Below are positions 34,957 through 45,124 of a stretch of DNA of 64,000 nucleotides, one piece after another. The number at the start of each line of letters is the position of its first letter. Position 1 is the first letter of the stretch. This DNA comes from Liquorilactobacillus aquaticus DSM 21051 (lineage in GTDB: Bacteria; Bacillota; Bacilli; Lactobacillales; Lactobacillaceae). The notes under the pieces were generated by a model. It saw nothing but the letters and a program-made list of their open reading frames with translations, searched no databases and was not told where the DNA came from. The stretch spans positions 117,750 through 181,749 of the forward strand of contig NZ_AYZD01000017.1 in assembly GCF_001436755.1 (NCBI RefSeq), written 5' to 3'. The position numbers and the translations under genes are program-made.

Positions 34957-36774
34957 ATGTGCGGTATAGTTGGAGTTACAGGAAAAGAAAATGCGGTTAA
35001 CATTTTGTTGAATGGTTTGGGGCGTCTTGAATATCGCGGATATGATTCTGCTGGTATTTATGTAAATGACCAAAATGGTAAGGAATACTTGGTTAAAGAA
35101 AAAGGACGTATTGCTGACCTTAAGAAAGAGATAACACCTGATGTTCATGGGACAACGGGGATCGGTCATACACGTTGGGCAACTCATGGTGTTCCTAGTA
35201 AAGAAAACGCACATCCGCACGTGTCAGCTGATGGCCGTTACTATCTTGTTCACAACGGAGTTATCGGAAACTTTGCACAATTAAAGGAAGAATATTTAGC
35301 TGACGTTACATTCGTTAGTGATACTGATACTGAGGTCGTTGTTCAGTTGATTGCTAAGTTTGCACAAGAAGGACTTTCTACAAAAGAAGCTTTTAAAAAG
35401 ACACTGACATTGATTGATGACAGCTCATCTTATTCGTTCTTATTGGTTGACCATAAGGAACCGGATACATTATATGTGGCTAAGAACAAAAGCCCGTTAC
35501 TCATTGGAGTAGGGGACGGCTTTAACGTTGTCTGCAGTGATGCAATTGCAATGCTTGATCAGACGCATGACTTTGTAGAACTTGTAGATGGTGAAATAGT
35601 CGTTGTTAAGCCACAAAGTGTCACAATTGAAAATATGGAGGGCAATCAAATCAACCGTAAACCTTTCCATGTTGATACAGATGCATCTGAAGCTGAGAAA
35701 GGCGCATATCCATACTACATGCTGAAAGAAATCGATGAACAACCAGGTGTTATGCGCAATTTAATAGAGCATTACATTGCGGATGATGGTTCGATCAAGA
35801 TTGATGAAAAACTTCTCAAAGGCCTTAACCAAGCACAGCGTTTATATATTGTTGCTGCAGGTACAAGTTACCACGCAGGTTTAGTTGGAAAGGAATTATT
35901 TGAGAGAGTTACTAATACACCAACAGAGGTTCACGTTGCATCTGAATTTGCATATAATCCACCTTTGTTGGCAGAACGCCCATTCTTTATTTTCTTAACT
36001 CAAAGTGGTGAAACAGCTGATAGTCGCCAAGTACTTTCACAGGTTAATGAATGGGGTTACCCAAGTTTAACAATAACAAATGTTGCCAATTCAACGCTAT
36101 CACGTGAGGCTACATATACGCTTTTGTTGTATGCAGGACCAGAGATTGCAGTTGCTTCAACAAAAGCCTACACGGGTCAGATTGCTTTAGAAGCTATTTT
36201 GGCTAAAGCGATGGGTGAAAGGAAAGACATAGATAAAGCTAAGGAATTTGACGTTGCCAAAGAATTAACGTTCGTTGCTAATGGGATGCAGGCACTGGTT
36301 GATGGGAAAGCAGAGATCGAAGAGATCGCTAAAGATGTGCTGGCAACAACACGCAATGCCTTCTATATTGGTCGCTCAATCGATTATGATATTGCACAAG
36401 AGGCTGCTCTTAAGCTTAAAGAAGTATCTTATGTGCAAACAGAAGGTTTTGCTTCCGGTGAATTAAAACACGGAACAATTGCATTGATTGAGAAGGATAC
36501 ACCTGTTATTGCAATCATTACTGATGAAAAGACTGCTAAACATACACGTAGTAATACACAAGAAGTACTTGCACGTGGAGCACGCGTGATTTATATTGCG
36601 AGCCGTCAACTGGCAGTAGCTGGCGATCAAATTGTTCTGCCGGAGGTACATCCTTTGTTGACACCATTGTTAGCGATCATACCTTGTCAATTGTTAGCAT
36701 ACTATACAAGTTTGCAACGTGGATATGATGTTGATAAGCCACGTAATCTTGCTAAAAGTGTAACTGTTGAATAA
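34957..36774 (+). CDS. glmS: Glutamine-fructose-6-phosphate aminotransferase (isomerizing)
   Basis: Makes glucosamine 6-phosphate from fructose 6-phosphate and glutamine, the first step to UDP-GlcNAc. 605 residues. The mature N-terminal nucleophile Cys2 follows Met (MCGIVGVTGKENAV). The glutaminase half has GIGHTRWATHGVPS and VHNGVIGNF, and two SIS isomerase domains follow (VAAGTSYHAGLVGK, FLTQSGETADSRQVL; then FYIGRSIDYDIAQEAALKLKE cut here in part, and YDVDKPRNLAKSVTVE at the C-terminus). Monocistronic with its own promoter and terminator. Confidence 0.97.
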   Translation: MCGIVGVTGKENAVNILLNGLGRLEYRGYDSAGIYVNDQNGKEYLVKEKGRIADLKKEITPDVHGTTGIGHTRWATHGVPSKENAHPHVSADGRYYLVHNGVIGNFAQLKEEYLADVTFVSDTDTEVVVQLIAKFAQEGLSTKEAFKKTLTLIDDSSSYSFLLVDHKEPDTLYVAKNKSPLLIGVGDGFNVVCSDAIAMLDQTHDFVELVDGEIVVVKPQSVTIENMEGNQINRKPFHVDTDASEAEKGAYPYYMLKEIDEQPGVMRNLIEHYIADDGSIKIDEKLLKGLNQAQRLYIVAAGTSYHAGLVGKELFERVTNTPTEVHVASEFAYNPPLLAERPFFIFLTQSGETADSRQVLSQVNEWGYPSLTITNVANSTLSREATYTLLLYAGPEIAVASTKAYTGQIALEAILAKAMGERKDIDKAKEFDVAKELTFVANGMQALVDGKAEIEEIAKDVLATTRNAFYIGRSIDYDIAQEAALKLKEVSYVQTEGFASGELKHGTIALIEKDTPVIAIITDEKTAKHTRSNTQEVLARGARVIYIASRQLAVAGDQIVLPEVHPLLTPLLAIIPCQLLAYYTSLQRGYDVDKPRNLAKSVTVE

Positions 36775-36798
36775 ATGAGTTAGGTATAAAAATTTTTA

Positions 36799-36846
36799 AA
36801 AAGATCCATGCCAAATTTCTTTGAGAAATCTGGCATGGATCTTTTT
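36799..36846 (+). terminator. glmS terminator
   Basis: AAAGATCCATGCCA and ATTTC pair with GAAAT and TGGCATGGATCTTTTT; short loop, clear T tract. Confidence 0.85.
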
Positions 36847-37040
36847 CGTATTCAGAGGCAAAACTAAGTTGATTAAAAAAGAATAAAAAAATAGGTTTTT
36901 TACAATATTTATTGGGTTGTAAGATTGGTTTTTAGCCGTCAGAGTAGTATATTTAGGGTATTGAGGATTACTTTTAAGTTGCGGAAAATATAATAATATT
37001 TTTTTGCTACATAGTTAAGAACTGGAGGGGGGAGTAAAAA

Positions 37041-38456
37041 ATGAGCATTGTTACATTAGCTCGTTTTCAGTTTGCAATGACGACTATCTTTCATTTCTTT
37101 TTTGTTCCATTCTCAATCGGAATGGCTTTAGTCGTTGCAATTATGGAAACAATGTATGTTGTTACTAAAAAGAAACAGTATCTCAGAATGACAAAATTCT
37201 GGGGAAACATTTTTTTGTTAAGTTTTGCAGTAGGAGTTGTTACTGGAATCATTCAAGAATTTCAATTTGGAATGAACTGGTCTGATTATTCAAGGTTTGT
37301 CGGTGATATTTTCGGTGCACCTCTTGCTGTTGAAGCATTACTAGCTTTTTTTATGGAATCGACTTTCCTAGGTTTATGGATATTTACATGGAAGATGGTT
37401 AGCCCTAAACTGCATGTGGTTTTTTTCTGGCTAGTAACCTTTGCTTCATCGGTTTCAGCATTTTGGATATTGGCAGCGAATAGTTTTATGCAGCATCCAA
37501 CCGGATATACGATTAAGGACGGCCATGCGGTAATGACAGATTTTGGTGCCTTATTGACTAATTCTCAGCTATGGTATGAATTTTCACATGTTATTGCGGG
37601 AGCGATCACAATGGGTGGGATGATCCTTGCTGGGCTGTCAGCTTTTCAGTTACTGAGACGTAAAATTAATGAACCGGATTTTTACAAAAAATCGATGAGA
37701 ATCGGTCTTTGGATAACTTTATTTGGTTCGTTGGCAGTGGTAATGGCCGGAGATTTGCAGATGAAAGCCCTAGTCAGAGAGCAACCCATGAAGTTTGCGG
37801 CCGCTGAAGGAGAATATGATGATACAACTGATCCGGCAGCATTGACTTTGATTGCATGGGCAAATGAAAACCAGCATAAACGTGTTTTTGGTGTTGAAGT
37901 TCCTTATGTGCTGAGCATTTTAGCTTATGATAAGCTTTCCGGTTCGATTCAGGGAATGAATAATATTAATAAGCAGTTAGTTAAAAAATATGGTCAGCGA
38001 AATTATTATCCGCCAGTGAATACCCTTTTTTGGAGTTTTAGAATTATGGCTGGATTTGGAATGTTAATGCTGCTGGTTGCCATCTTAGGTTTGTTTTTCA
38101 CTAGCAAGAAAAATCAGCTATTGTATCGTCAGAAATGGATGCTATGGATATTGGGATTATGTACTTTTGCACCATTTTTAGCGAATACTGCTGGTTGGCT
38201 GGTGACTGAGCTTGGAAGATACCCGTGGACCGTTTATGGATTATTTACAATTAAACAAAGTGTTTCACCTAATGTTTCTGTTGCTTCACTTTTGATTTCA
38301 AATATTGTTTATTTCTTATTATTCTTTGGTTTGGCAGCAACGATGGTTGCTTTAATAGTTCGTGAGTTGAAAATGGGACCGGATTATGAAGAAAAGATGC
38401 TGCACCAAGATCAAAAAACATCGTCAGATCCTTTTGACAAGGAGGCGTTTGAATAA
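37041..38456 (+). CDS. cydA: Cytochrome bd quinol oxidase subunit I
   Basis: Oxidises membrane quinol and reduces O2 to water, carrying hemes b558, b595 and d. 471 residues, nine or so membrane segments: ARFQFAMTTIFHFFFVPFSI (N-terminal heme His), MESTFLGLWIFTWKM, YEFSHVIAGAITMGGMIL (axial His), WLVTELGRYPWTVYGLF. The Q loop is short. The start follows GGAGGGGGG. Lactobacilli cannot make heme, so activity should depend on external heme, and usually also on quinone supply. First gene of cydABDC. Confidence 0.96.
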   Translation: MSIVTLARFQFAMTTIFHFFFVPFSIGMALVVAIMETMYVVTKKKQYLRMTKFWGNIFLLSFAVGVVTGIIQEFQFGMNWSDYSRFVGDIFGAPLAVEALLAFFMESTFLGLWIFTWKMVSPKLHVVFFWLVTFASSVSAFWILAANSFMQHPTGYTIKDGHAVMTDFGALLTNSQLWYEFSHVIAGAITMGGMILAGLSAFQLLRRKINEPDFYKKSMRIGLWITLFGSLAVVMAGDLQMKALVREQPMKFAAAEGEYDDTTDPAALTLIAWANENQHKRVFGVEVPYVLSILAYDKLSGSIQGMNNINKQLVKKYGQRNYYPPVNTLFWSFRIMAGFGMLMLLVAILGLFFTSKKNQLLYRQKWMLWILGLCTFAPFLANTAGWLVTELGRYPWTVYGLFTIKQSVSPNVSVASLLISNIVYFLLFFGLAATMVALIVRELKMGPDYEEKMLHQDQKTSSDPFDKEAFE

Positions 38457-39469
38457 TGAGTTCACTACAACTTCTCTGGTTTGTTCTGATAGGAGTGCTG
38501 TTTGCAGGTTTTTTCTTCCTAGAAGGATTTGATTTTGGAGTGGGTATGTCACTTCAAACATTGGCACATGATGAAAAGGAAAAAGATCAGTTGGTAGCAA
38601 CGATTGGCCCTGTTTGGGATGGAAACGAGGTTTGGCTGATAACGGCTGGCGGAGCGATGTTTGCATCTTATCCTTTTTGGTATTCAGCGCTGTTTAGCGG
38701 ATACTATCTAATTTTGTTTATTATTCTTGTAGGCCTGATTATCCGCGGGGTCTCATTTGAATTTAGACAGCGAGTAGCAGCTAGACAGAAAAACATCTGG
38801 AACTGGACACTTGCACTTGGAAGTTTTATCGTGCCCTTCTTTTTTGGAATTTTGTTTATTAGTATGATCCAAGGGATGCCAATCGATGAAAACGGGAATA
38901 TGGCAGCTGGTTTTACAGATTATTTTAATTTATTTTCAGTTGTCGGAGGTGTCGCACTAACATTGTTAAGTTATCTGCATGGATTAAACTACATTGCGTT
39001 AAAAACACTTGGACCAATCCGTGACCGTGCTAAAAATTATGCTAAATTTTTATATGGTATTCTGTATATTGGCTTAGTAGCTTTTGCAGTTTTGCTATAT
39101 TTAAGAACAGACTTTTTTAGCCTTCATCTGATCTCAACTCTCATACTATTAGCAGTGATTGTGGTTTTAACGTTGGTTGCGAATACTGCTGTGATGATGG
39201 GAAAGGAAATTGTTTCTTTTTTGGCGAGCGGCTTGACACTTATTTCTTTAGTGGCGCTATTGTTTACAGGACTCTTTCCACGTGTAATGATCAGTTCGAT
39301 CACACGCAAGTACGATTTGCTGATCACCAATGCTTCTTCTAGCCCTTACACATTAAAAGTAATGAGTTATATTGCGTTGACGTTCTTGCCTTTTGTTTTG
39401 GCGTACATTGCGTGGACATATTATATTTTTAGAAAACGAATCGGACATGATCGATATACGGAGTATTAG
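38456..39469 (+). CDS. cydB: Cytochrome bd quinol oxidase subunit II
   Basis: 337 residues, multi-pass. FFFLEGFDFGVGM, GPVWDGNEVWLITAGGAMFA and FSGYYLILFIILVGLIIRG are diagnostic. The start codon overlaps the cydA stop (TAATG), so translation is coupled. It supports the heme-bearing CydA in the membrane. Confidence 0.96.
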   Translation: MSSLQLLWFVLIGVLFAGFFFLEGFDFGVGMSLQTLAHDEKEKDQLVATIGPVWDGNEVWLITAGGAMFASYPFWYSALFSGYYLILFIILVGLIIRGVSFEFRQRVAARQKNIWNWTLALGSFIVPFFFGILFISMIQGMPIDENGNMAAGFTDYFNLFSVVGGVALTLLSYLHGLNYIALKTLGPIRDRAKNYAKFLYGILYIGLVAFAVLLYLRTDFFSLHLISTLILLAVIVVLTLVANTAVMMGKEIVSFLASGLTLISLVALLFTGLFPRVMISSITRKYDLLITNASSSPYTLKVMSYIALTFLPFVLAYIAWTYYIFRKRIGHDRYTEY

Positions 39470-39471
39470 GA

Positions 39472-41184
39472 ATGATCGATAAAAACATTTTGAAGTTTCC
39501 AAACATCAAAAAGATATTATTTTTACTGATAAGTATGACCTTATTGCAGGCATTTGCGATTGTAGGGCAAGCGTGTTTTTTAGCTGCAGCAATTGTAGGG
39601 CTTTGGAATGGACAGCCTTTAAACAACCAACTAGCGAGGATACTTCTTTTTGCAGTTTGTTTTTGTACCCGACATGTGGTCATCTTTTTTAGAGAAAGGA
39701 TACTTGACAGGTATGCAGCTGAGCAAGCTAGTTTATTACGCAAGCAATTATTAACAAAGGTTTTTCGTGTGGGGCCGCGAGTTATTCAGCAAAATGGAAC
39801 GGGTAATGTGATCACAATGCTTCTTGAAGGCATTGATCAGGTTGAAAATTATCTTCATCTTATTTTGTCTAAGATTGTCAATCTGATGATTATTCCGTGG
39901 GTTGTTTTATTGAGTATTGTCTTTTTTGATTGGAAATCAGCTGCATTTTTATTGATTATTTTTCCTGTCATTATTATTTTTATGATTGTTTTAGGCTATG
40001 CAGCACAATCGAAAGCTGATCGTCAATACAAGACGTATCAACTTCTTTCTAACCATTTTGTCGATTCCTTGAGAGGAATTGACACATTGAAATTTTTTGG
40101 GCTGAGTAAAAAATACGGAAAAAGTATTTTTAAAACCAGTGAACGATTTCGTAAGGCAACGCTTAATACATTAAAGATAGCGATTCTGTCGACTTTTGCC
40201 TTGGATTTCTTCACAACTTTATCAATTGCAGTTGTAGCTGTTATGTTGGGATTGAGGTTGATAGATGGGCATATGCTGCTTTATCCAGCTTTGACAGTTT
40301 TAATCTTAAGCCCAGAGTATTTTTTGCCTATTCGTGATTTTTCGAGCGATTATCATGCAACTCTTAATGGCAAGAATTCGATGAGTGCAATCAGTGAAAT
40401 ATTGGCTATCAAAGAAGAGCAAGTAAAGCAGCAGGCTCTGCCAATCTGGAGTTCACAAAGCTGTTTGAAAGTTCATGATTTAGCTTTTAGCTATGAAGAC
40501 GAACCGGCAATATCAGAAGTTTCATTAACGGTAAAGGGCTATCAAAAAATTGGAATTATTGGGTTGAGTGGTTCAGGTAAATCAACACTGATCAATCTTC
40601 TGAGCGGCTTTTTGATACCGAAAGCTGGTCAGATCAGTTTAAACGGAATTGAGATACCATCTTTTTCACAGAATGATTGGCAAAAACAAATAATTTATAT
40701 TCCGCAAAATCCATATATCTTTAGAGCGACGCTGCGAGATAATATTGCTTTCTATCAACCGAATGCAACAGTGGAACAGATAGATGAAGCGGTTAGGGTA
40801 GTAGGCCTTGAACAGTTAGTGAGCGAGCTAGATCAAGGGATAGATACAATTATTGGAGAGGGATCGCGCTCTTTAAGTGGTGGGCAAGCACAGCGTATCG
40901 CTTTAGCAAGAGCTTTTCTTGATAAAAAGCGCAAGATACTCTTGTTTGATGAGCCAACAGCTCATTTGGATATTGAAACGGAAGTTGAGTTGAAGGAAAG
41001 AATGCTCCCCTTGATGGAAGGACATCTAGTTTTCTTTGCGACACATCGATTACACTGGATGCAAGAAATGGACCAAGTTGTTGTGATGGATCATGGAAAG
41101 ATAGCTGAACAAGGAGCACTAGAAAATTTGAAAGAAAAAAACGGTTCATTTGTACATTTGAGCAGTTCAGTGGGGAGGCTTTGA
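39472..41184 (+). CDS. cydD: Thiol reductant/heme ABC exporter subunit CydD
   Basis: 570-residue half transporter: membrane domain to about residue 310, then an ATPase with Walker A GLSGSGKSTLINLL, signature SLSGGQAQRIALARAF, Walker B ILLFDEPTAHLD and the switch His in FFATHRLHW. With the next gene it forms the CydDC complex needed to assemble cytochrome bd (in E. coli a heme/thiol-linked exporter). It begins 2 bp after cydB and ends 1 bp before the next start. Confidence 0.93.
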   Translation: MIDKNILKFPNIKKILFLLISMTLLQAFAIVGQACFLAAAIVGLWNGQPLNNQLARILLFAVCFCTRHVVIFFRERILDRYAAEQASLLRKQLLTKVFRVGPRVIQQNGTGNVITMLLEGIDQVENYLHLILSKIVNLMIIPWVVLLSIVFFDWKSAAFLLIIFPVIIIFMIVLGYAAQSKADRQYKTYQLLSNHFVDSLRGIDTLKFFGLSKKYGKSIFKTSERFRKATLNTLKIAILSTFALDFFTTLSIAVVAVMLGLRLIDGHMLLYPALTVLILSPEYFLPIRDFSSDYHATLNGKNSMSAISEILAIKEEQVKQQALPIWSSQSCLKVHDLAFSYEDEPAISEVSLTVKGYQKIGIIGLSGSGKSTLINLLSGFLIPKAGQISLNGIEIPSFSQNDWQKQIIYIPQNPYIFRATLRDNIAFYQPNATVEQIDEAVRVVGLEQLVSELDQGIDTIIGEGSRSLSGGQAQRIALARAFLDKKRKILLFDEPTAHLDIETEVELKERMLPLMEGHLVFFATHRLHWMQEMDQVVVMDHGKIAEQGALENLKEKNGSFVHLSSSVGRL

Positions 41185-41185
41185 G

Positions 41186-42943
41186 ATGAGGATATTTAAA
41201 ATATTTAGGACCGACAGCTGGGTAAAACCTTTTTTAGGCAAGTATCGAAAATCTCTGTTTTGGGCTTTAGCCTTGGGCTTTATTACTTTTTTTTGCGCAG
41301 GGGCGCTGATGTTTAACTCTGGTTACCTGATAAGTCGTTCGGCCTCGCTTCCTGAAAATATCTTGCTAGTATATGTGCCAATTGTTTTGACTCGTGCTTT
41401 TGGAATAGGCAGACCAGTTTTTAAGTATTTAGAACGTTTGACGAGTCATAATTGGGTGCTTAAATTAACTTCTGAACTGAGACTTAAATTATATAATGTT
41501 TTAGAAAAGGATGCAGTGTTTTTTAAAAATGATTATCAGACTGGAAATATTTTAGGGTTGCTGTCTGAGGATATTAACCACATTCAAAATTTATATTTAA
41601 GAACGGTCTTTCCAACAGTAATTGCTTGGCTACTGTATATTTTTATTGTTATCGGATTGGGTTATTTCTCATTATGGTTTGCACTGGTGATGCTGCTATT
41701 GTTTGCGGTCCTAATCATTTTGCTCCCCATCTGGTCTATTATCATCAATGGCGCAAGACAAGAACAACAAAAACAAATGCGCAATATATTGTATACAGAG
41801 TTAACTGATAATGTTTTGGGGATTTCTGATTGGATCTTCAGTCAACGCAGTTTGGAATACGCAGACCGGCATATACTTTTTGAACAAAAGTTTCAAGAGG
41901 TTACCCAGACTATCAGAGACTTCGATCATAAGCGGAATTTTTTAGCACAACTTGTTTTTTGTGTGATTGCGATTGCGCTTTTAATCTGGACAAGTCAATA
42001 CTTTCCAGGCAGTCACGGTGGGCAAGCCAACTGGATTGCTGCTTTTGTACTCGCTATTTTCCCCTTGATCGATGCTTTTGCGCCCCTGTCGGATGCTGCA
42101 CAGGAAACTAATATCTATCAGGATTCCCTTAGCAGGCTTAATCATCTTCAAGATAAACAAGCAAAAAGAAAGCTTGATACAGAAAAAAATGCAGAGGAAG
42201 TAACTGCTCCTTATAGCGTGGAAATCAAACATTTAAAATTCAAGTACACGGATAGCAGCAAAGTACTTATCAAGAATCTTGATTTAGAGATTACTGGTGG
42301 TGAAAAGATTGCAATTTTAGGTAAAAGCGGTTCTGGGAAGAGTACGCTAGCTAATTTGATACGAGGTGATTTGATTCCGACTGAAGGCACGGTGTGCTTG
42401 AATCAGAAAGAAACGTATAAATTTGGAGATGAGATCAGTAATTACATTGGGGTGATCCACCAAGCACCATATCTGTTTAACACATCGATTCGGAATAATC
42501 TCAGTATAGGCAATGAAAGTGCATCTGAGCAGAACCTTTGGGATGTTTTAGAACGGGTAGGGCTGAAAAAACTAGTTTTAAAATTGCCTGATAAACTTGA
42601 TACCCTTGTCGACGAAGCAGGATTGCGCTTTTCTGGCGGGGAACGGCATCGCTTAGCACTTGCGCGCATTCTCCTAAAAGATGTGCCGATCATTATTCTA
42701 GATGAACCTACAGTGAGTCTCGATCCACTAACGGAACAAGAGGTCATCGAAACATTTGTCAAGGAATTGCAGGGTAAGACCTTGATTTGGATAACTCATC
42801 ATCTGCAGGGCCTAGCACTGATGGATCAGGTTGTCTTTCTTGAGAATGGGCGTCTGCAAATAAGCGGAAGCCCACAAGAATTAGCTCAGAACAATAAGCA
42901 TTATCGCAAATTGCTGGCAATTGATCAGGGAGGATCAATATAA
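41186..42943 (+). CDS. cydC: Thiol reductant/heme ABC exporter subunit CydC
   Basis: 585 residues, same layout as its partner: membrane domain with MFNSGYLISRSASLPENI (a segment typical of CydC), then Walker A GKSGSGKSTLANLI, signature RFSGGERHRLALARIL, Walker B IIILDEPTVSLDP and ITHHLQG. Last gene of the cyd operon; a hairpin begins about 85 bp downstream. Confidence 0.93.
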   Translation: MRIFKIFRTDSWVKPFLGKYRKSLFWALALGFITFFCAGALMFNSGYLISRSASLPENILLVYVPIVLTRAFGIGRPVFKYLERLTSHNWVLKLTSELRLKLYNVLEKDAVFFKNDYQTGNILGLLSEDINHIQNLYLRTVFPTVIAWLLYIFIVIGLGYFSLWFALVMLLLFAVLIILLPIWSIIINGARQEQQKQMRNILYTELTDNVLGISDWIFSQRSLEYADRHILFEQKFQEVTQTIRDFDHKRNFLAQLVFCVIAIALLIWTSQYFPGSHGGQANWIAAFVLAIFPLIDAFAPLSDAAQETNIYQDSLSRLNHLQDKQAKRKLDTEKNAEEVTAPYSVEIKHLKFKYTDSSKVLIKNLDLEITGGEKIAILGKSGSGKSTLANLIRGDLIPTEGTVCLNQKETYKFGDEISNYIGVIHQAPYLFNTSIRNNLSIGNESASEQNLWDVLERVGLKKLVLKLPDKLDTLVDEAGLRFSGGERHRLALARILLKDVPIIILDEPTVSLDPLTEQEVIETFVKELQGKTLIWITHHLQGLALMDQVVFLENGRLQISGSPQELAQNNKHYRKLLAIDQGGSI

Positions 42944-43029
42944 ACTTGCGCGCTGAATTAAGAAATGTGCCGAAAAAAGTAAGGATTACTGCGGCAGGTT
43001 GATGCAGCTATTACAACACAGAAAAAGTA

Positions 43030-43057
43030 GGGCTGAACCAAAATATATGGTTGTGCC
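43030..43057. terminator. Probable terminator between cydC and the convergent prenyl synthase gene
   Basis: GGGCTGAACCA and TGGTTGTGCCC form an imperfect stem around AAATATA. There is no long T tract. Confidence 0.45.
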
Positions 43058-43112
43058 CCCGCCTGAGTTGGAATGTTGCCCCATAATGAAACAATTGTCA
43101 TTTTAATTCTAA

Positions 43113-44093
43113 TTAAAAGCTTCGTTTAAGTAACACAAGCGCAATTTTACGAATTTTGTTAGTTGTTTCGCTGTGGGGAAGTTGATCAATATCTGATAGT
43201 GCTTTTTCGGTATAAGTTTGAGCTAGCTGTTTTGCCTGACTTATGCCATCGTATTTATGTACCAGTTTTGCGACCTGTTTTGTCTCTTGTGGAGTGATAT
43301 CTTGCTTTTTATCGAGATAAGGTGCGAATTTCTCTGGATGGTTAGCAATTGCAAAAAGCAGTGGTGAAGTATAGACGCCTTGACCAATATCTTCGAGCAC
43401 TGGTTTTTTTAGAATTTTTATGTTTGAATCATAATCTAGAATATCATCGAATATCTGGAAGGAAATTCCAATGTTTTCACCTATTTGGGCGGCTAATGTG
43501 ACAGTGTTTTTATCAGCATGTCCAAAGTGTGCTCCTTCAGTACAGGCGAGTTTAAATAAAGCAGCGGTTTTTCCCTTAATGTTTTCTAAGTATTCATCAA
43601 TTGTTTGAGTTTTGTTGAAACGTGCATGCATTTGACTTAATTCGCCCAAAAGCAATTTTTTCATTGAAGATGCATTGTATTCCATATATGGTGTGCCATT
43701 CATCGTTTCGATCAGTATTTGAAAGAAGACGGTGAACAACAAGTCACCGGCATAGACGGCAACATCCTTGCCATAGTTTGCTTGAATAGTGATAGTTCCA
43801 TGCCTAAGAGGCGAGTCATCAATAATGTCATCATGAATTAGTGAAGCTCGATGAAGCAACTCGAGAGAGGCAGCTATTTTAAACAACTGCGTTTCGTCTT
43901 GCTGCTGTGGATCTCCTAATTGTGAAAATAGTAGAAATAATCCAGGCCGTAACAATTTGCCCTGTTTCTGTGCACAAGCTGCCAGCAGGTTTTGAATATC
44001 ACTATTTTGGGTAGTAAGTCGTTGATTTATTAGTGAATTTACGGCTTCAAGCTTGCGCGCAATTATTGGGTAGTGGTTCCATAGATCTAGCAT
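43113..44093 (-). CDS. trans-Polyprenyl diphosphate synthase
   Basis: 326 residues of the all-alpha isoprenyl synthase family. First Asp-rich motif LIHDDIIDD, second QIFDDILDY, and the QGKLLRPGLFLL entry segment. Given its place divergent from a MenA-like prenyltransferase it most likely makes the side chain of (demethyl)menaquinone, equivalent to the catalytic component HepT, rather than farnesyl diphosphate. Starts ATG behind GGAAAGGA. Chain length cannot be read by eye; the second subunit HepS is not in the window. Confidence 0.88.
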   Translation of the reverse strand: MLDLWNHYPIIARKLEAVNSLINQRLTTQNSDIQNLLAACAQKQGKLLRPGLFLLFSQLGDPQQQDETQLFKIAASLELLHRASLIHDDIIDDSPLRHGTITIQANYGKDVAVYAGDLLFTVFFQILIETMNGTPYMEYNASSMKKLLLGELSQMHARFNKTQTIDEYLENIKGKTAALFKLACTEGAHFGHADKNTVTLAAQIGENIGISFQIFDDILDYDSNIKILKKPVLEDIGQGVYTSPLLFAIANHPEKFAPYLDKKQDITPQETKQVAKLVHKYDGISQAKQLAQTYTEKALSDIDQLPHSETTNKIRKIALVLLKRSF

Positions 44094-44195
44094 ATTGAAT
44101 TCCTTTCCAACTCGTAATAGACATGATATATTTTACACCATATTAAACCATATTAGCTAGTTTATGTATAAAAACTAAAACAGGAGGAGTAGAGA

Positions 44196-45101
44196 TTGAC
44201 AATTCCAATATTCTTGGAACTGGTCGAAATTAAAGCCAAGACAGCAAGTGTTTTCCCCTTTTTACTAGGTGCTTGTTATAGTTGGTTCAATTATCGTTCA
44301 GTTCATCTAGGGCTTTTGATACTTTTTTTTGCAGCAATGTTTATTTTCAATATGTCAGTTGATATTTTAGATAATTACAATGATTATCGACATGCTACCG
44401 AAACGCACGAGTATAAGCGAAAAACGAACATTATTGGACGTGAACATTTATCGCTTAAACTAATTTTTACGTTGATGGCCGTGATGATCAGTGTGTCTGC
44501 AGTGATCGGTTTCATTTTGGCATACGTTGTTGGGTGGCCGCTGCTTGTCATGGGAGGACTGTGCTATTTGGTGGGGATTTTCTATTCCTCTGGCCCACGA
44601 CCGCTTTCTAGCTTGCCGTTGGGTGAGCTTTTTTCTGGGCCAACCATGGGATTTATGATAACGTTAATATGTGTTTATATTAATACATATCAGGTTTTTA
44701 CTTGGGACGTAGAGACTTTAGCGAAGATTTTGCTTATTTCTTTGCCCAACACATTGTGGATCTCAAATTTAATGCTAGCGAACAATATTTGCGACCTTGA
44801 TGAAGATGAAAAGAATAACCGCTATACACTTGTTCATTATCTTGGAAAGTCGCAATCATTACAATTATTCAGCGTAATGAATATTATAGCTATTCTTGCA
44901 ATTATTGCTTCCGTTGGTTTTAAAATTGCGCCGTGGACAGTGCTGTTATCACTACTCACGCTTCCCTTCATTATTAAACAAATAGCTGTTTTTTTGAAGG
45001 AGCAAAATAAGAGCAAGACTTTTGTTTGTGCGATTCGGATATTAGCTGTGGGTGCGTTGAGTCAGACAGTATCGTTTATGATTTATATACCATTTATTTA
45101 A
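44196..45101 (+). CDS. menA: UbiA-family prenyltransferase, MenA-like (1,4-dihydroxy-2-naphthoate prenyltransferase)
   Basis: Attaches a polyprenyl chain to DHNA in the membrane to give demethylmenaquinone. 301 residues with about eight membrane segments and the two Asp-rich UbiA motifs: NMSVDILDNYNDYRH (N-x-x-x-D-x-x-D) and NNICDLDEDEKNNRYTLVHYLG. TTG start at 44196 behind AGGAGGAG. It lacks menBCDEF neighbours here, so the naphthoate may be scavenged. It is followed after 17-23 bp by NDH-2, suggesting one operon for quinone synthesis and quinone reduction. Confidence 0.9.
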   Translation: MTIPIFLELVEIKAKTASVFPFLLGACYSWFNYRSVHLGLLILFFAAMFIFNMSVDILDNYNDYRHATETHEYKRKTNIIGREHLSLKLIFTLMAVMISVSAVIGFILAYVVGWPLLVMGGLCYLVGIFYSSGPRPLSSLPLGELFSGPTMGFMITLICVYINTYQVFTWDVETLAKILLISLPNTLWISNLMLANNICDLDEDEKNNRYTLVHYLGKSQSLQLFSVMNIIAILAIIASVGFKIAPWTVLLSLLTLPFIIKQIAVFLKEQNKSKTFVCAIRILAVGALSQTVSFMIYIPFI

Positions 45102-45124
45102 ATAACTAAGGAGATGTATTGGTA